DNA of 64,000 nucleotides, taken from contig BSDZ01000013.1 in assembly GCA_030268105.1 (NCBI GenBank), positions 1,407,001 to 1,471,000 of the forward strand, read 5' to 3'. Below, piece after piece: positions 16,501 through 23,035 of this stretch (position 1 is its first letter; the number at the start of each line of letters is the position of its first letter). A program made the translations under genes and the position numbers. Source of the stretch: Volvox africanus (taxonomy: Eukaryota > Chlorophyta > Chlorophyceae > Chlamydomonadales > Volvocaceae). Below the pieces are notes generated by a model. It was not told the origin of the DNA and searched no databases. It worked only from the letters and a program-made list of their open reading frames with translations.

Positions 16501-19500
16501 TGTGAGTATGGACGCGAATTTGCGTATGTGTATATGCGTGAGTGTGCGTGTATGCACACATGCGCGGTGCGCGTTTGTTCATTTGCTTTTTTAAAGAGCA
16601 TAAACACAGCGTCCTCTGCACTATTGGAAAAGAGTGAGTAACGCAGGATCCGGTGCATGCTGGGCTCAATCCGTACGTACGACGTTTCATCAGGGAAAGG
16701 TAACGTACGGTAAGAGAAAGGCCCCATAGAATTCTCAGTGGTCAGAATGCACATGACAGATTCGGCACGACATGACATCTGATCCTGGACGAGGTTTTCC
16801 CGAGTACCAAAGTGAGATGCAGGCGGAGGAAGCGAACATCATTCGCACACACACGCAGACTGCCCGTTCTTCGCCGCTTTATCATTTTTATTCTGTTACT
16901 AGCATGGGGACGTGGTTCCTAGAGCAAAGGCGCGCGGATCTCAAACTCTGCGAGATGTGCGAGATTTATGCTGTCAGACAACTGTCTAAGGATCATCGGA
17001 TAGTTTGAACTCACATGCCCTGTGCTCGCCGTCGTTGGAGTTCCTTCAGCGCCTTAGCCTGCCACCTTGCCGCTGCCGCCTCCGACATCACCTCCTGTAC
17101 CACCACATTATTGATCACACGCTTGGCCCGACACGCAAATCGCAGTGTGCGGTGGCTCTCCTCCGTATGTCGTGCAGCCGGGTTGATCGTACAGATGATC
17201 ATCGTTTTGGAGTTACCACCGAGGGAGGGCTTCAGGATGCGCGTGAGCTTGCTGTCTCTGTACGGAATGTGGGAGCCTGTACGACAAAATCCGTGTTGAA
17301 CAGTGCAGTACAGGCACGGGTATAAATGGATACAGGTGGGATGAGAAAATAACAATTGAGACGCAGCGGATGGACAGCGGATTGGGCACAGAAATAAATA
17401 AAACAGTATTAACCCAAAGGAACGGGATGGGATGAGCGTCAAGCAGTACGAATACATATACGAACAGGACGGAGAAGAGAAAAGAGTGAGAAGACCACCG
17501 ATACATCAGGCTCTCAGGGCACACGATGACAAGGGTTCTTGTTGTCCTGGCAGAAAATTAATTAATCAATTGGGCTGGTCATGTGAAAACCTTAGCTGTC
17601 CCTAAACGGCCAGAACTGCTTCTGGTGCTGACTGAGAATGGTCTGAATCAATGATATACAGACATCGTTTTCAGGCACGACTGTTATGGCACGACTAATA
17701 TGCCCCTGGAATTCCAGGTTCTACCCCGACCAAGAGCGGGCCAAAGACCCTAATGTTAAGGGCAGGGTGCCCCCATGTCGATGGACGGTGACGACCCCAA
17801 TTAAAGTGACCTGCGAGCTGACCAGTAGCGGAGTTGACGCCTTAGTTGATTCGGCAGATTCCGCTGGATGCTGGTGGTGGGTGCTGAACCTGGGAAAACC
17901 ACTGATTTCGGAGAAGTCGGCATGGGAGACTGGATGAGGGTGCCCCGAAACACTGGGGAAGGTAGGGACTGCCAGGTTAGTGGCCACGGGTGATGTACCC
18001 CCCTATCCTACACACATATAGACATATTATGGTCATATGGGACATATAAGAGTTCTAAGAAATAAGAATTTTGCGCACCTGCCGCCTGTGCGCCTTCACT
18101 GAGCTTAAAGACCACCTCGCCCAATGCCAGCAGGCTTTTGTTGATGCAGCTGCTCTCTTTCAGCCGATCACCCTCTGCTCCTGTCTTGGCAACACTCTCC
18201 GACCCCGCCAGGTCCACCAGCACTAGGTTTGACACGATCACGGGGGTGGTTGCCGTGTTCTCGCTGCCGGCGTGACGGCTCTCTAAGACCTGGCGGGCAT
18301 ATGGTTGGGAAAGTGGGTGTGAGGGCCGCACGGCTCCAAAAGGATTTGGATACTTAGGGGACTTATGGGATTTAGGAGTTCACCAGGAGCAGCAGCAGGT
18401 GCACCAACCCATCAATTAACGCACCATGCGCGACACGGTGTGGGAACGGTTGCTCCTCTCATTCATTTTGCTAGCGGCCACGTGGCGTTTGGCCTCGCCC
18501 TGGCGCAGCAGGCGCAGCACGTCCTCTGGGCACGTGACGATCTCCTCACTTAGACCCAGGACCACAGGGCCCACCAGGCGATCTTCCTTGATGAGGAGCG
18601 GTTTAGGAATCTTCTCAGGAGTGAGGAGATCGGTCACATTCTCGTTGTAGATCTGCGGGTGATGCGTGTATGTGTGTATGCGGGCGGAAGATGTGTGTGT
18701 GTGCGTGTGCGTGGAGAGGAGGAATTTCGTAAAATGGCATGAAATTGAAGGGCCGGGGAGGAGAGATACGGGTCTTAGTATAATGTAGGAAGATCCAACA
18801 CCATGGGACAATGGAAGTATTTAGTCGGGAGGCACCCCTGGAAAAGGGACGCACTCGGAGCAGGGACATGAATTTGTTATGTGGTAATATACACATATAT
18901 ACAGGGGCAGGGTTTCGTGTTTGAGAAGTTTCACACTCATCGTAATGTGAATGAAAAAGGAAGCAAGCACGTTCCTAAAAGGCCTTAACATCGCACGTTG
19001 AAGTTTTCGTAAGGATCGCGCGTCTAACCAGGAATGAAGATTTTGGTTACTGTTACTGATTTTGGGCGCTGTACGGCATGTGGTCAGGTTCAAGTTGTGC
19101 CTGAAAGAAAGAGATTTTACAGAATAAAGGAATATGGAATATATATGAACATGTAAAATTTCCAAGTGATGGACTTCACTTTGAATACGTAGGATTTATT
19201 TTAGCGATCATCGAATTCCTTCGCAACTCAGGCCAACTGCCATCCAAGAAACAGGGTTAAATATTAGCTTCAAATTCTATTGCAAACGTTAGATCTCACT
19301 TCAGTTCATTGAAAGTGCAAAATTATGGGAAATGCCATGCATACACTTTCATGAAGGCACAAGCACGTAGGAATGCTTAGGTGGGGCTCAGCATCTCAGG
19401 ACATGCTTAGAGGCCCCAGCCTGCACGTAACTTCACCTTGCAATAACTAGACCTGGTATCATCAACAGGAGAGTCGATAAACTTGAAAACAGCATTGGGC

Positions 19501-20302
19501 ACAGGCGCGACTTCCTTTTTCCTAGACGGCCAGTCTGCGGTCATCCAAAACAGCTAGGAAAGCTCATATTGCCGATATAGAGTATCACCAGCTAAAGAAA
19601 CAGCTCCTGCACTGCTTTCATACTTTTGCGCCTCCGCTGTAACCTATAGTTCCTGAGGATTGATCACACCTTGCGATTATGGCATGCTCTGCCTCTCCTT
19701 CCCCCACAATATTCATGAATGAGCTTTCATACCCTATAATCACTATCTCTAATATTTCCTTTCCTCCAAGCGTCGGCTCACCTCTAAATAGGAGAAGCGG
19801 AGCAGAAAGTCCCGATCCTCCTTGTCGGCAATACGCTCAAAAATATCCACCAGACCGCGTTGAATTATCCCGGGGCTCATGGGGGTGCCCATCGTGTGCG
19901 TCTTGCCACTGCCAGTCTGGCCGTAGACCATGATAGTCACATTCTTGCCCTCCACGGCATCTTGTACCATAGCCTCGACCGCCTCCCGGTAGACGTGCTC
20001 ATTGGTGCTGTCTGGCCCGAACACGTGGTCGGCGGTGTAGGACGAAGAGCGACGCGCGTCGGTGTCACGACGACTGTCCGCGTCCCGGCGGACGACGTCG
20101 CCGTCGACATGGACAACGCACCGACCATCGACTTTCCAGACGCAACGCTCCTTTTCCTCGAGTTTGCTGAGTGATCGCAGACGCACGCTGACACTGCGGT
20201 ACCGGGATGTTGTGCGGCAATATTTGGATTACATTGGCGCCAAGGCGAGTACAATTTAATGAGGTCACACACACAAGTCGTAGTTTACCTGATATTTTCC
20301 AT
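7068..20302 (-). CDS. Kinesin-7 (CENP-E-like) motor protein, complete 18-exon gene
   Basis: Plus-end kinesins of the kinesin-7 family use ATP to move on microtubules; animal CENP-E links kinetochores to spindle microtubules. Exons, in transcript order: 20289-20302, 19782-20193, 18425-18652, 18079-18289, 17015-17276, 16209-16302, 15670-15874, 15205-15432, 14443-14768, 14061-14169, 13353-13915, 11502-12950, 10951-11340, 10304-10693, 9429-9468, 8531-9118, 8092-8303, 7068-7508. All junctions agree in phase and give 2,053 residues. The motor (about 1-345) has P-loop GQTGSGKT (96-103), switch I NERSNRSH (206-213) and switch II DLAGSE (244-249). The SRMVLESR and [14 protein letters not shown] segments and the RAKRVINN end match kinesin-7 best. 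The tail alternates heptad-like coiled coil with Ala, Gln and acidic low-complexity stretches. A mitotic role is inferred from family only. Exon 11 start and the 3' end are the least certain points. Confidence 0.85.
8092..8303 (-). CDS. Kinesin-7 exon 17
   Basis: Residues 1837-1907, including [20 protein letters not shown] and a run of seven Arg-rich residues that could contact nucleic acid or microtubules (inferred from charge). Acceptor ATCCGCACAG|CGAG, donor AGTTTG|GTAAGG. Confidence 0.72.
8531..9118 (-). CDS. Kinesin-7 exon 16
   Basis: Residues 1641-1837. Begins with coiled coil ([20 protein letters not shown], then [14 protein letters not shown]) and passes into a Gly/Ser/Ala-rich, probably disordered tail. 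Donor AACG|GTGAGG. The acceptor CCGTCAG|GGCG is chosen by phase; the frame is open further upstream. Confidence 0.75.
9429..9468 (-). CDS. Kinesin-7 exon 15 (40 bases)
   Basis: Residues 1628-1641, [13 protein letters not shown], continuing the coiled coil of exon 14. Acceptor CCCTTTCAG|CAAG and donor CCAAA|GTGAGT are both close to consensus, and the phases (0 in, 1 out) fit the neighbours. Confidence 0.78.
9469..10303 (-). other. Kinesin-7 intron 14 (between exons 14 and 15)
   Basis: No coding sequence is seen. An AT-rich block lies at about 9765-9850 and a G-rich minisatellite at 9551-9595, in contrast with the GC-rich exons on either side. Confidence 0.6.
9551..9595 (+). repeat. 15-bp G-rich minisatellite
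   Basis: Three tandem copies of GAAGGAGGGGAGGGG, the last with one change, inside kinesin intron 14. The plus strand has repeated G-runs and could form a G-quadruplex; the intron RNA would carry the C-rich strand. Confidence 0.92.
10304..10693 (-). CDS. Kinesin-7 exon 14
   Basis: Residues 1498-1627. Acidic segment ([16 protein letters not shown]), an Ala/Pro spacer, and a coiled coil with near repeats ([20 protein letters not shown]). Acceptor CGCCTAG|GATG, donor GAGGAG|GTGAGA, both phase 0; 130 codons. Confidence 0.78.
10951..11340 (-). CDS. Kinesin-7 exon 13
   Basis: Residues 1368-1497. Starts with coiled coil rich in Ala, Glu and Leu ([20 protein letters not shown]), followed by an Asp/Ser acidic block and a basic, Pro-rich end. 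Donor CGTTTG|GTGGGT; 130 codons. Confidence 0.75.
11502..12950 (-). CDS. Kinesin-7 exon 12 (large central exon)
   Basis: Residues 885-1367, starting [11 protein letters not shown] after a strong acceptor (CCTTCCCTTCTTCAG). It contains an acidic stretch, a repeated Arg/Gly/Ser segment ([19 protein letters not shown]), three repeats of EQEQGLQ-type sequence and an Ala run, and ends in coiled coil ([20 protein letters not shown]). The length, 483 codons, is an exact multiple of three. Confidence 0.82.
13353..13915 (-). CDS. Kinesin-7 exon 11 (coiled coil)
   Basis: Residues 697-884. Clear heptad pattern ([20 protein letters not shown]), an Ala-rich spacer, and a second coil ending [11 protein letters not shown] at a CAG|GTACGA donor. 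Two acceptors give the required phase (TCTAG|AGTGG at 13915 or CTGGAG|GTGAC at about 13893), so the first few residues are uncertain. Confidence 0.72.
14061..14169 (-). CDS. Kinesin-7 exon 10
   Basis: Residues 661-697, [20 protein letters not shown] then [13 protein letters not shown], a short helix. Acceptor CGACGCAG|GAG, donor ACGG|GTATGC in phase 1. Confidence 0.75.
14443..14768 (-). CDS. Kinesin-7 exon 9
   Basis: Residues 552-660. Acidic start ([20 protein letters not shown]) followed by a Thr/Pro/Gln low-complexity stretch. Donor CATCAG|GTGAGA is strong; acceptor CACGTAG|GACC is chosen by phase. Confidence 0.7.
15013..15037. repeat. TA dinucleotide repeat
   Basis: Twelve TA units in kinesin intron 8 (between exons 8 and 9). 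Confidence 0.95.
15205..15432 (-). CDS. Kinesin-7 exon 8
   Basis: Residues 476-552, a Pro/Ser/Gly-rich linker ending in a Gln/Arg segment ([17 protein letters not shown]). Acceptor GAGTGCAG|GTGCC, donor GGCAGCG|GTAAAG. Confidence 0.65.
15670..15874 (-). CDS. Kinesin-7 exon 7
   Basis: Residues 408-476. It starts [20 protein letters not shown] (helical) and continues into Arg/Ser/Pro-rich linker. Acceptor TTTGCGCAG|GCG. The donor CACCTG|GTAGGC is chosen because it gives the phase needed by exon 8. Confidence 0.7.
15952..15971. repeat. Telomere-like inverted repeat in an intron
   Basis: The core AAACCCT-AC-AGGGTTT is a perfect inverted repeat in kinesin intron 6. The left side extends as CCTAAAACCCTA, a part of the CCCTAAAA telomere repeat of Chlamydomonas-type algae. 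It is too short to show a telomeric origin. Confidence 0.6.
16209..16302 (-). CDS. Kinesin-7 exon 6 (coiled coil)
   Basis: Residues 376-407, including [20 protein letters not shown], a heptad-like helix following the neck. Acceptor CCACACAG|GGTGG, donor AGGGAG|GTGGGT, phase 2 in and 0 out. Confidence 0.8.
16303..17014 (-). other. Kinesin-7 intron 5
   Basis: No gene or mobile element is recognised. A stretch of CA/TG-rich sequence lies at about 16500-16560. Confidence 0.5.
17015..17276 (-). CDS. Kinesin-7 exon 5 (end of motor and neck)
   Basis: Residues 289-375. [20 protein letters not shown] is the conserved loop 12 region, [20 protein letters not shown] precedes the motor end, and RAKRVINN starts the neck. 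The rest ([20 protein letters not shown]) is helical. Donor GCAT|GTGAGT is a consensus site. Confidence 0.93.
17277..18078 (-). other. Kinesin-7 intron 4, with a possible retroelement scrap
   Basis: No kinesin coding sequence is seen. On the plus strand 17686-17937 an open stretch includes [20 protein letters not shown], which resembles the start of a Ty3/gypsy aspartic protease, where ALVDSGA is the active site; here the following residues are ADSAG, so the site would be broken. This is a weak resemblance. Confidence 0.3.
18079..18289 (-). CDS. Kinesin-7 exon 4 (switch II)
   Basis: Residues 219-288, VLESRHAGS through [11 protein letters not shown] and [25 protein letters not shown] is switch II and the INKSLLALG helix is the relay and microtubule-contact region. 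Acceptor CCGCCAG|GTC, donor GGCAG|GTGCGC in phase 1. Confidence 0.93.
18425..18652 (-). CDS. Kinesin-7 exon 3 (switch I)
   Basis: Residues 143-218, starting [10 protein letters not shown] and ending [21 protein letters not shown] is switch I. Acceptor CACCCGCAG|ATC, donor CGCATG|GTGCGT, both phase 0. Confidence 0.93.
18653..19781 (-). other. Kinesin-7 intron 2 (1,129 bp)
   Basis: The largest intron. It is AT-richer than the exons and I see no gene in it. CA/TG-rich sequence lies near its 5' splice-distal end at about 18660-18715, directly before exon 3. Confidence 0.55.
19782..20193 (-). CDS. Kinesin-7 exon 2 (P-loop)
   Basis: Residues 5-142. It contains [14 protein letters not shown], the ATP-binding P-loop, and ends in FSYLE at a GAG|GTGAGC donor, so that exon 3 completes the conserved SYLEIYNE. 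Residues 36-56 form an Asp/Arg-rich insert where most kinesins have a short loop. Confidence 0.92.
20289..20302 (-). CDS. Kinesin-7 exon 1 (14 coding bases)
   Basis: ATG at 20302 follows an in-frame TAA directly upstream. The exon codes for M-E-N-I plus two bases and ends at ATCAG|GTAAAC, phase 2. Joined to exon 2 it gives [13 protein letters not shown], the expected first beta strand of a kinesin motor. The intron is 95 bases and ends GGTACCGCAG. I know of no closer ATG in frame. Confidence 0.75.
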
Positions 20303-21055
20303 TTATCCTTTAGGTTGTCATGGCTTGTAGTGGTCTGTAGGGGCTAGATGCTTCCGCTTACGTCGATGATGGATACAAAATGAAGGACAAAAACTCGCTA
20401 AAATAGACGTCAAGTGATATCGATAAAATATGGCAGAACAACGCGACGGATTGATGTCAGCCCGAGCGCTACAGTACACCGTCTACCGGATTTAAAATTA
20501 ATTAATCCGCTCCAAAATATCGCGACAGATGCGAGATCCCACGTCTAGTAGAAGATAAAGTCGTTGTCCGTAATGAGTTTGTGAGGATGGAAATGTTATT
20601 TGCAATACGATATCCTCGCTCACGAGTAAAGTGCACTACTCGACGCAAGATAAAGCTGCAATATTCAATTGATTAAGAATTTTTTTATTTAATTCAATTA
20701 CCAGGTAAATTTTGATAAGAATAATAACAAGGCCATTGTATATACCTGTGGTTGCATCGGTTGTGGATCAGCGGTGGATCACAGCAACCGTAAGTATGCG
20801 ATTCTCATCGTCCTACGCGCCTACCTCCACCACTGTAACCCACCATTTAGCAATACATCATAACTTCTCTAAACATATTTCAAACAAGAAAATATTCTGA
20901 CCTGAAGATAAATTCCTTCATAAAGATTGCGCTCACACTCGTTCAAATCAACCATTATAAAACTCGATCATGACACCAATACAAGTTTGTTAAAACTGAG
21001 ATTCCTCTTCGGTTCAGTGTTCCATTCCGACACACAGACACACAGACACACAGAC
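20303..21055. promoter_or_regulatory. AT-rich upstream region between the kinesin start and the U3 array
   Basis: This stretch should contain the kinesin-7 leader and promoter (minus strand). The only marked features are AT-rich blocks (about 20490-20520 and 20660-20720), a T-run at 20682, a USE-like element at 20536-20546 on the plus strand, and an ACACAGAC repeat at 21030-21055 touching the array. No protein gene is recognised. Confidence 0.4.
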
Positions 21056-21604
21056 GAATTGCTGCCTACCTGCCTACCTGGCCAGTAGAAAGGAGGTCTC
21101 CAAATGCACCAGAAGGCATGCTCCAGGGGTGGTGCTCGCGTCCAGGGCCAAGCTGCCCAGGTCCTTCTCATCCACCAGTGCTCGTGACGATCCCACGGAC
21201 GCCACCCCATGGATGCCAGCCACCAGGCCACCATGTCCATAGCTGCACGTTTTCGGCTGGGCAGGGATGGTGCAGTGCAGCAATGAGCGCTCAAGGACAG
21301 CACCAGCACCAGCATCACCAGCAATACCAGCAAGGGGGAGGTGGGTGGAAAGACTCAGGGCTGCCACCACCAAGGTAGTGCCACCAATATTCGCTCGGCT
21401 GGCTTGTATATAGGCCATGTAGGTTTTATATAGGCCATGTACTACATAGCCCATCCGGGGCTGCTCTTCGCTGTCGAGTGTGGAGATGCAACAAATGATA
21501 CAACAACTGGTGATTATATTATTAATACTAACGATATTCCTTGTTATTTACAACGAAAAAACGAGGTACGATTTAGCGGTGTTTTCCGTTAGAGGACGAG
21601 GCTT

Positions 21605-21639
21605 GCGCCCACCATCGGAAATGTTTCTGCGTGTATAGA
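21605..21639 (+). promoter_or_regulatory. U3 promoter: upstream sequence element and TATA-like box (unit 1)
   Basis: GCGCCCACCATCG (21605-21617) resembles the plant snRNA upstream sequence element RTCCCACATCG with one extra base. TATAGA (21634-21639) starts 29 bases before the predicted U3 5' end. In plants a shorter USE-TATA spacing marks pol III transcription of U6 and U3; the short 16-base gap here fits that type. The same elements lie at the same offset in every unit. Confidence 0.75.
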
Positions 21640-21662
21640 TCGCTGTTTGGTTGACACTGAGC

Positions 21663-21895
21663 ATGACCATGCTTGAACAGGATCTGTTCTATAGGTCATA
21701 CACTTGTCTGTATTCTCTAAATCAGACAAGCTCCTCAACCCAGACGAAGACAGAGAGTCTCGGTGCCTGAGCGCAACGTATGGCCGCAGTGGCCGTGCCG
21801 CTGGCACGGACGCGCGGCTCTGGATGAACGTCCCGCCGAGCCTCATTCCGCCGGCAGGGATGGCGCGCGAGACATTCAGATGGGTTCTCAGCCAC
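21663..21895 (+). ncRNA. U3: U3 small nucleolar RNA, copy 1
   Basis: U3 guides early cleavages of pre-rRNA in the nucleolar processome by pairing with the 5' external spacer and 18S rRNA. GAACAGGATCTGTTCTATAG (21675-21694) is the hallmark box A/A' of plant U3. It lies in a 5' hairpin closed by ATGACC/GGTCAT. A second hairpin has arms CTTGTCTG (21703) and CAGACAAG (21723). Then follow a C'-like box AGACGA (21742), box B CCTGAGCGC (21766), the hairpin CCGTGCC-GCT-GGCACGG (21793), a box C-like GGATGA (21822) and a box D-like CAGA (21877). AACCCA (21737) pairs with TGGGTT (21881) to close the C'/D motif. Length about 233 nt fits green algal U3. The 5' end is set by analogy with plant U3. This copy has T at 21704, C at 21745 and G at 21943. 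Confidence 0.92.
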
Positions 21896-21904
21896 TTTTG
21901 TTTT
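21896..21904 (+). terminator. Pol III terminator of U3 (unit 1)
   Basis: TTTTGTTTT directly follows the predicted U3 3' end. Runs of four or more T end pol III transcription. The same sequence is found at this offset in all units. Confidence 0.75.
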
Positions 21905-22108
21905 CATAAACTATTGTTTAAATTACAAAGTCTTCTCCAAAAGTACAGGACGAAATGCCTGTAGTGTACCCTTTCCTGACAGACAGACAACCAAGCTGCG
22001 AGCTTGGGAGCAAGGGAAATCTCTTCACGGGAAATGCATGTCATCCTGCTGTCTCGTACCTATCTATCTGTGTTGCTGCATTTTGCGTTCTTCCTTTGGA
22101 TCTTATAT

Positions 22109-22197
22109 CTTCGGTGTAGAAGTTGAGAGCCGCAAAGGCCTCTCGAGATGCTGACAGGGTGCTTCTGCACCTTTGGTATTGTGCTGGGTGCTAATAC
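22109..22197 (+). other. Cluster of four short hairpins downstream of U3 (unit 1)
   Basis: In sequence: CTTC-GGTGTA-GAAG; GAGAGCC-GCAAA-GGCCTCTC (one bulge); AGGGTGC-TTCT-GCACCTT (one wobble pair); GTATT...AATAC. They lie about 210-300 bases after U3 and recur in every unit. I cannot assign them to a known RNA class, and no promoter is evident. Confidence 0.35.
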
Positions 22198-22942
22198 GTA
22201 ACCATATGCTAACATCTATATTATTGCTGGGCCGTTCATGTACGACTACTACATTCCAAGCATGCAAACAACAGCAAAGCAGTACACGGATGTAAACATG
22301 TTCTGGGGCGGGTTGCGGCTGGCTGCGGTTCAGAAGCAAGAACAGGGTCAGGCTGGAACGGGCATGCAGCGGGGCCCGGACGTCCTCTGACGGGCACGCA
22401 GCAGGCCTGGGTCCCACCTGGCCAAAACGCACTAACAGCGACGCCGTGTTCCAGTTAGCCCATGGCACTGGCCATGGCCGATCCGCTGCTGTCGTGTGCA
22501 CCCCTCCAACTTCATTTTTCCGTGTGCGGCTTCTGATGTTGGTAACATTACACCGCACAAACGGTATAGGACGCCCTTGAAGTCAATCGGTTCAACATTC
22601 GCAAAAAAGGGGTACTGTGTCGTGTCACACACCCAATCGTCTTATCACCTAACTTCTGGAAACGACGACCATCTCATCGAATGCCCACAAACGGATGACT
22701 AGTTGGTGAGGACATCGTCACATCCTGATCACGGTTTTGTGGGCTGGGGCAGGCGACAATGCAGTATTGGGGGAGGCAGCACGTGGGGCTCAAACCTCGG
22801 CTGCTGGTCGTAAGACCTGTCGTATAACCGTACAAATTGATGTAGGAGCACGGAAGGGATGGTACATACACAGAAATGGTACATACACAGTGCCAGGCAG
22901 AAAGCACAGCCCTCTCTCCCTCTCTCCTCCTCTCTCACGTAA

Positions 22943-23035
22943 ACACAGACACACAGACACACAGACACACAGACGCACAGACGCACAGACGCACAGACGC
23001 ACAGACGCACAGACGCACAGACGCACAGACGCACA
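22943..23035 (+). repeat. 8-bp minisatellite of the array unit (unit 1)
   Basis: Four ACACAGAC copies are followed by a run of GACGCACA units: 8 in this unit. Other units carry 10 or 11, and units 1 and 3 carry 8. This accounts for every length difference between units. Confidence 0.95.

Noticed and set aside
20898..20954. Alternative kinesin first exon MVDLNECERNLYEGIYLQ with a CAG|GTCAGA donor
   Set aside because: It ends in phase 0, whereas exon 2 needs phase 2; the 14-base exon at 20289-20302 fits in phase and gives a normal kinesin N-terminus.
21072..21110. Resemblance of TACCTGGCCAG to the 5' end of U1 snRNA
   Set aside because: The match stops after a few bases, and no Sm site or U1 stem-loops follow.
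21074..21454. Minus-strand open frames of 126 and 93 codons at the start of each unit, the second with a hydrophobic, signal-peptide-like start
   Set aside because: The hydrophobic run comes from a short CCAGCA-type repeat read backwards; frames overlap one another and no homology is recognised.
22408..22420. GTCCCACCTGG as a second USE in the unit
   Set aside because: Only the first seven bases agree, and no TATA-like box or T-run terminator is at a suitable distance.
22103..22558. A 151-codon minus-strand open frame repeated in every unit
   Set aside because: It starts at GTG, shows no family signature, and its conservation is explained by homogenisation of the whole unit, non-coding parts included.
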